A model generated the notes under the pieces. The model ran no database searches. It saw only the letters and a program-made list of their open reading frames with translations, and was not told the origin of the DNA. A program made the translations under genes and the position numbers. A stretch of DNA of 6,987 bases, taken from positions 38,688-45,674 of the forward strand of contig DDPU01000083.1 of NCBI GenBank assembly GCA_002342345.1, given 5' to 3'. The stretch comes from Verrucomicrobia bacterium UBA2460. GTDB taxonomy: Bacteria > Verrucomicrobiota > Verrucomicrobiia > Methylacidiphilales > Verrucolacustridaceae. This document shows positions 6,184 through 6,987 of this stretch, in pieces (the first letter of the stretch is position 1; every line of letters begins with the position of its first letter).

Positions 6184-6638
6184 CGGCGGCGGCGATTGGC
6201 CAATTCCCGCGAGACTTCGCGATCGGTCTGGCGCTTGATGAGATCCTGACGACGATCGCGGTGCGTCTTGCCGGCGCCCAGGCCCACAAGGATTTTGAAG
6301 CGGCCGTCCTTGAAATAGCCTTTGAGCGGAACAAGGGCGCGGGAGCCGCCTTTTTCGATCTGGCCAAGAAAGCGGTGAATCTCCGCCTTGTGGAGGAGGA
6401 GTTTGCGGGGTCGGTCCGGCTCCGGGTTGGCACGGTTCCCGTGGCTGTAGGGGGCGATGTGGAAGGAGTGGAGCCAAGCTTCGCCGTTTTCAATCCGGCC
6501 GAAGGAATGGGCGAGGTCGCCGTTGCCGGCACGGATCGATTTGATTTCCGGGCCGGTCAGGACAACTCCGGCTTCGACCGACTCCAGGATCGAGTAATTG
6601 TGGCCAGCCCGGCGGTTGTGGATCTCGATGGTTTTCAG
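6180..6638 (-). CDS. smpB: SsrA (tmRNA)-binding protein SmpB, CTG start
   Basis: SmpB binds tmRNA and carries it into the A site of stalled ribosomes for trans-translation. The frame encodes 152 residues, a normal length. Conserved blocks are IEIHNRRAGHNY (4-15), EAGVVLTGPEIKSIRAGNGD (22-41; family form GTEVKSLR, with Glu31), HIAPY (60-64), PDRPRKLLLHKAEI (74-87), LVPLKGYF (102-109) and the basic tail GAGKTHRDRRQDLIKRQTDR (121-140), where DRR (128-130) replaces the usual DKR. An in-frame TGA lies at 6647-6645, and no ATG, GTG or TTG occurs before the conserved core. The best start is CTG at 6638, six nt after GGGGTGA and exactly where homologues begin. A one-base error fusing the out-of-frame GTG at 6648 is the alternative. 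The stop overlaps the oxidase start as ATGA; rpoZ ends 31 bp upstream. Confidence 0.93.
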   Translation of the reverse strand: MKTIEIHNRRAGHNYSILESVEAGVVLTGPEIKSIRAGNGDLAHSFGRIENGEAWLHSFHIAPYSHGNRANPEPDRPRKLLLHKAEIHRFLGQIEKGGSRALVPLKGYFKDGRFKILVGLGAGKTHRDRRQDLIKRQTDREVSRELANRRRR

Positions 6639-6644
6639 GGCGCG

Positions 6645-6651
6645 TCACCCC
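6645..6651 (-). promoter_or_regulatory. Shine-Dalgarno site that places the smpB CTG start
   Basis: On the minus strand GGGGTGA (6651-6645) matches the anti-SD complement GAGGTGA at six of seven bases. It leaves a 6-nt spacer, CGCGCC, before CTG 6638. Its last three bases are the in-frame TGA, which rules out a start further upstream in this frame. Confidence 0.6.
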
Positions 6652-6669
6652 GTCGCCCGGAAGGGGCCT

Positions 6670-6927
6670 TTAGGAAGATTTCTTGGCGCGGGTCTTGCGG
6701 GCCGGCTTGGCAGGGGCCTCGGCGGTCTCGCCACCAATGACCTCATAACCCAGTTTGCCATCGGCGATCTCGTGGAGGGCGACGTCCATAAAAGTCATGC
6801 GGGGGCTGACAACGATCATCGGGCGGTAGCCGAGGCCGAGCTGGCGGACGCGCTTGGAAACGACATTGATGAGGATTTGGGGGTTAGCGACCTTGGAAAG
6901 GGCGCGGTGGACAAGTTCTGATCTCAT
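6670..6927 (-). CDS. rpoZ: DNA-directed RNA polymerase omega subunit
   Basis: Omega binds the beta' C-terminal region and helps RNA polymerase assembly; in some bacteria it also takes part in ppGpp response. The 85-residue length fits. The core NPQILINVVSKRVRQLGLG (15-33) corresponds to the conserved omega helix with the Arg-x-Arg-Gln-Leu motif. RPMIVVSPRMTFMDVALHEI (35-54) and ADGKLGYE (55-62) correspond to the family's ALxEIxxGKI segment. The last 20 residues are a basic Ala/Lys/Pro tail (APAKPARKTRAKKSS), likely disordered. There is no SD before the ATG. It is the first gene of the probable operon with smpB, whose putative CTG start follows after 31 bp. Confidence 0.88.
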   Translation of the reverse strand: MRSELVHRALSKVANPQILINVVSKRVRQLGLGYRPMIVVSPRMTFMDVALHEIADGKLGYEVIGGETAEAPAKPARKTRAKKSS

Positions 6928-6948
6928 AAGGGGTTGGGAAAACTTTGC

Positions 6949-6976
6949 AATATGTAGGAATGGCGGCAGATTGCAA
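6949..6976 (-). promoter_or_regulatory. Candidate promoter of the rpoZ operon
   Basis: On the minus strand TTGCAA (6976-6971, four of six matches) and CATATT (6954-6949, four of six) are 16 bp apart. A start near 6942 would give a 5' leader of about 15 nt before the rpoZ ATG. This is the most AT-rich stretch nearby. A second TTGCAA (6950-6945) overlaps the end of the -10. Confidence 0.4.
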
Positions 6977-6987
6977 GGACAAACGGA

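Noticed and set aside
6184..6477. 98-residue N-terminal extension of the FAD oxidase
   Set aside because: It is the smpB coding sequence read in another frame (Pro/Arg-rich), and the ATGA overlap at 6183 gives a natural start.
5150..6532. 460-codon minus-strand open frame
   Set aside because: Its product is Pro/Arg/Ser-rich and is an out-of-frame reading of smpB and the FAD oxidase.

Overview
The window is a GC-rich, gene-dense stretch of bacterial chromosome. It holds eight protein genes and one tRNA gene, with no sign of a mobile element, CRISPR array or rRNA. The mix of a short omega subunit with a basic tail, a tRNA without encoded CCA, few Shine-Dalgarno (SD) sequences and several lineage-type exported proteins makes me think of Verrucomicrobiota or a relative. 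That placement is an impression from the proteins, not a proven assignment.

Left part (1-2537): an M20-family metallodipeptidase gene (+) converges on a panE-type 2-dehydropantoate 2-reductase gene (-), with a short imperfect hairpin between their ends. Divergent from panE is a tRNA gene with anticodon CAU. It has a good promoter whose -35 hexamer can also serve panE on the other strand.

Middle part (2538-4821): three small genes for exported proteins. They are a charged lipoprotein of unknown function (+), a secreted protein with a BsuPI-like beta-sandwich domain (-) that overlaps the lipoprotein gene tail to tail by 50 bp, and a secreted protein whose C-terminal half resembles the periplasmic P1 head of SecD (+). 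The last two are divergent across 75 bp with overlapping -35 elements. A 396-bp intergenic region with several small hairpins follows.

Right part (4822-6987): a probable minus-strand operon, rpoZ - smpB - FAD-linked oxidase (GlcD/D-lactate dehydrogenase family). It joins the omega subunit of RNA polymerase, the tmRNA-binding ribosome rescue protein and a flavin-dependent 2-hydroxyacid oxidase. The oxidase start codon overlaps the smpB stop as ATGA. The smpB gene is complete and well conserved but has no ATG, GTG or TTG start. It appears to start at a CTG placed 6 nt after a GGGGTGA SD sequence, so a gene finder limited to the usual starts would miss it.

I did not find a convincing undescribed multi-gene system. 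The best leads are the CTG-started smpB, the recurrent -10-like hexamer exactly 6 nt before ATG in three genes without an SD (possible leaderless mRNAs), the shared -35 elements in both divergent intergenic regions, and the small exported proteins.
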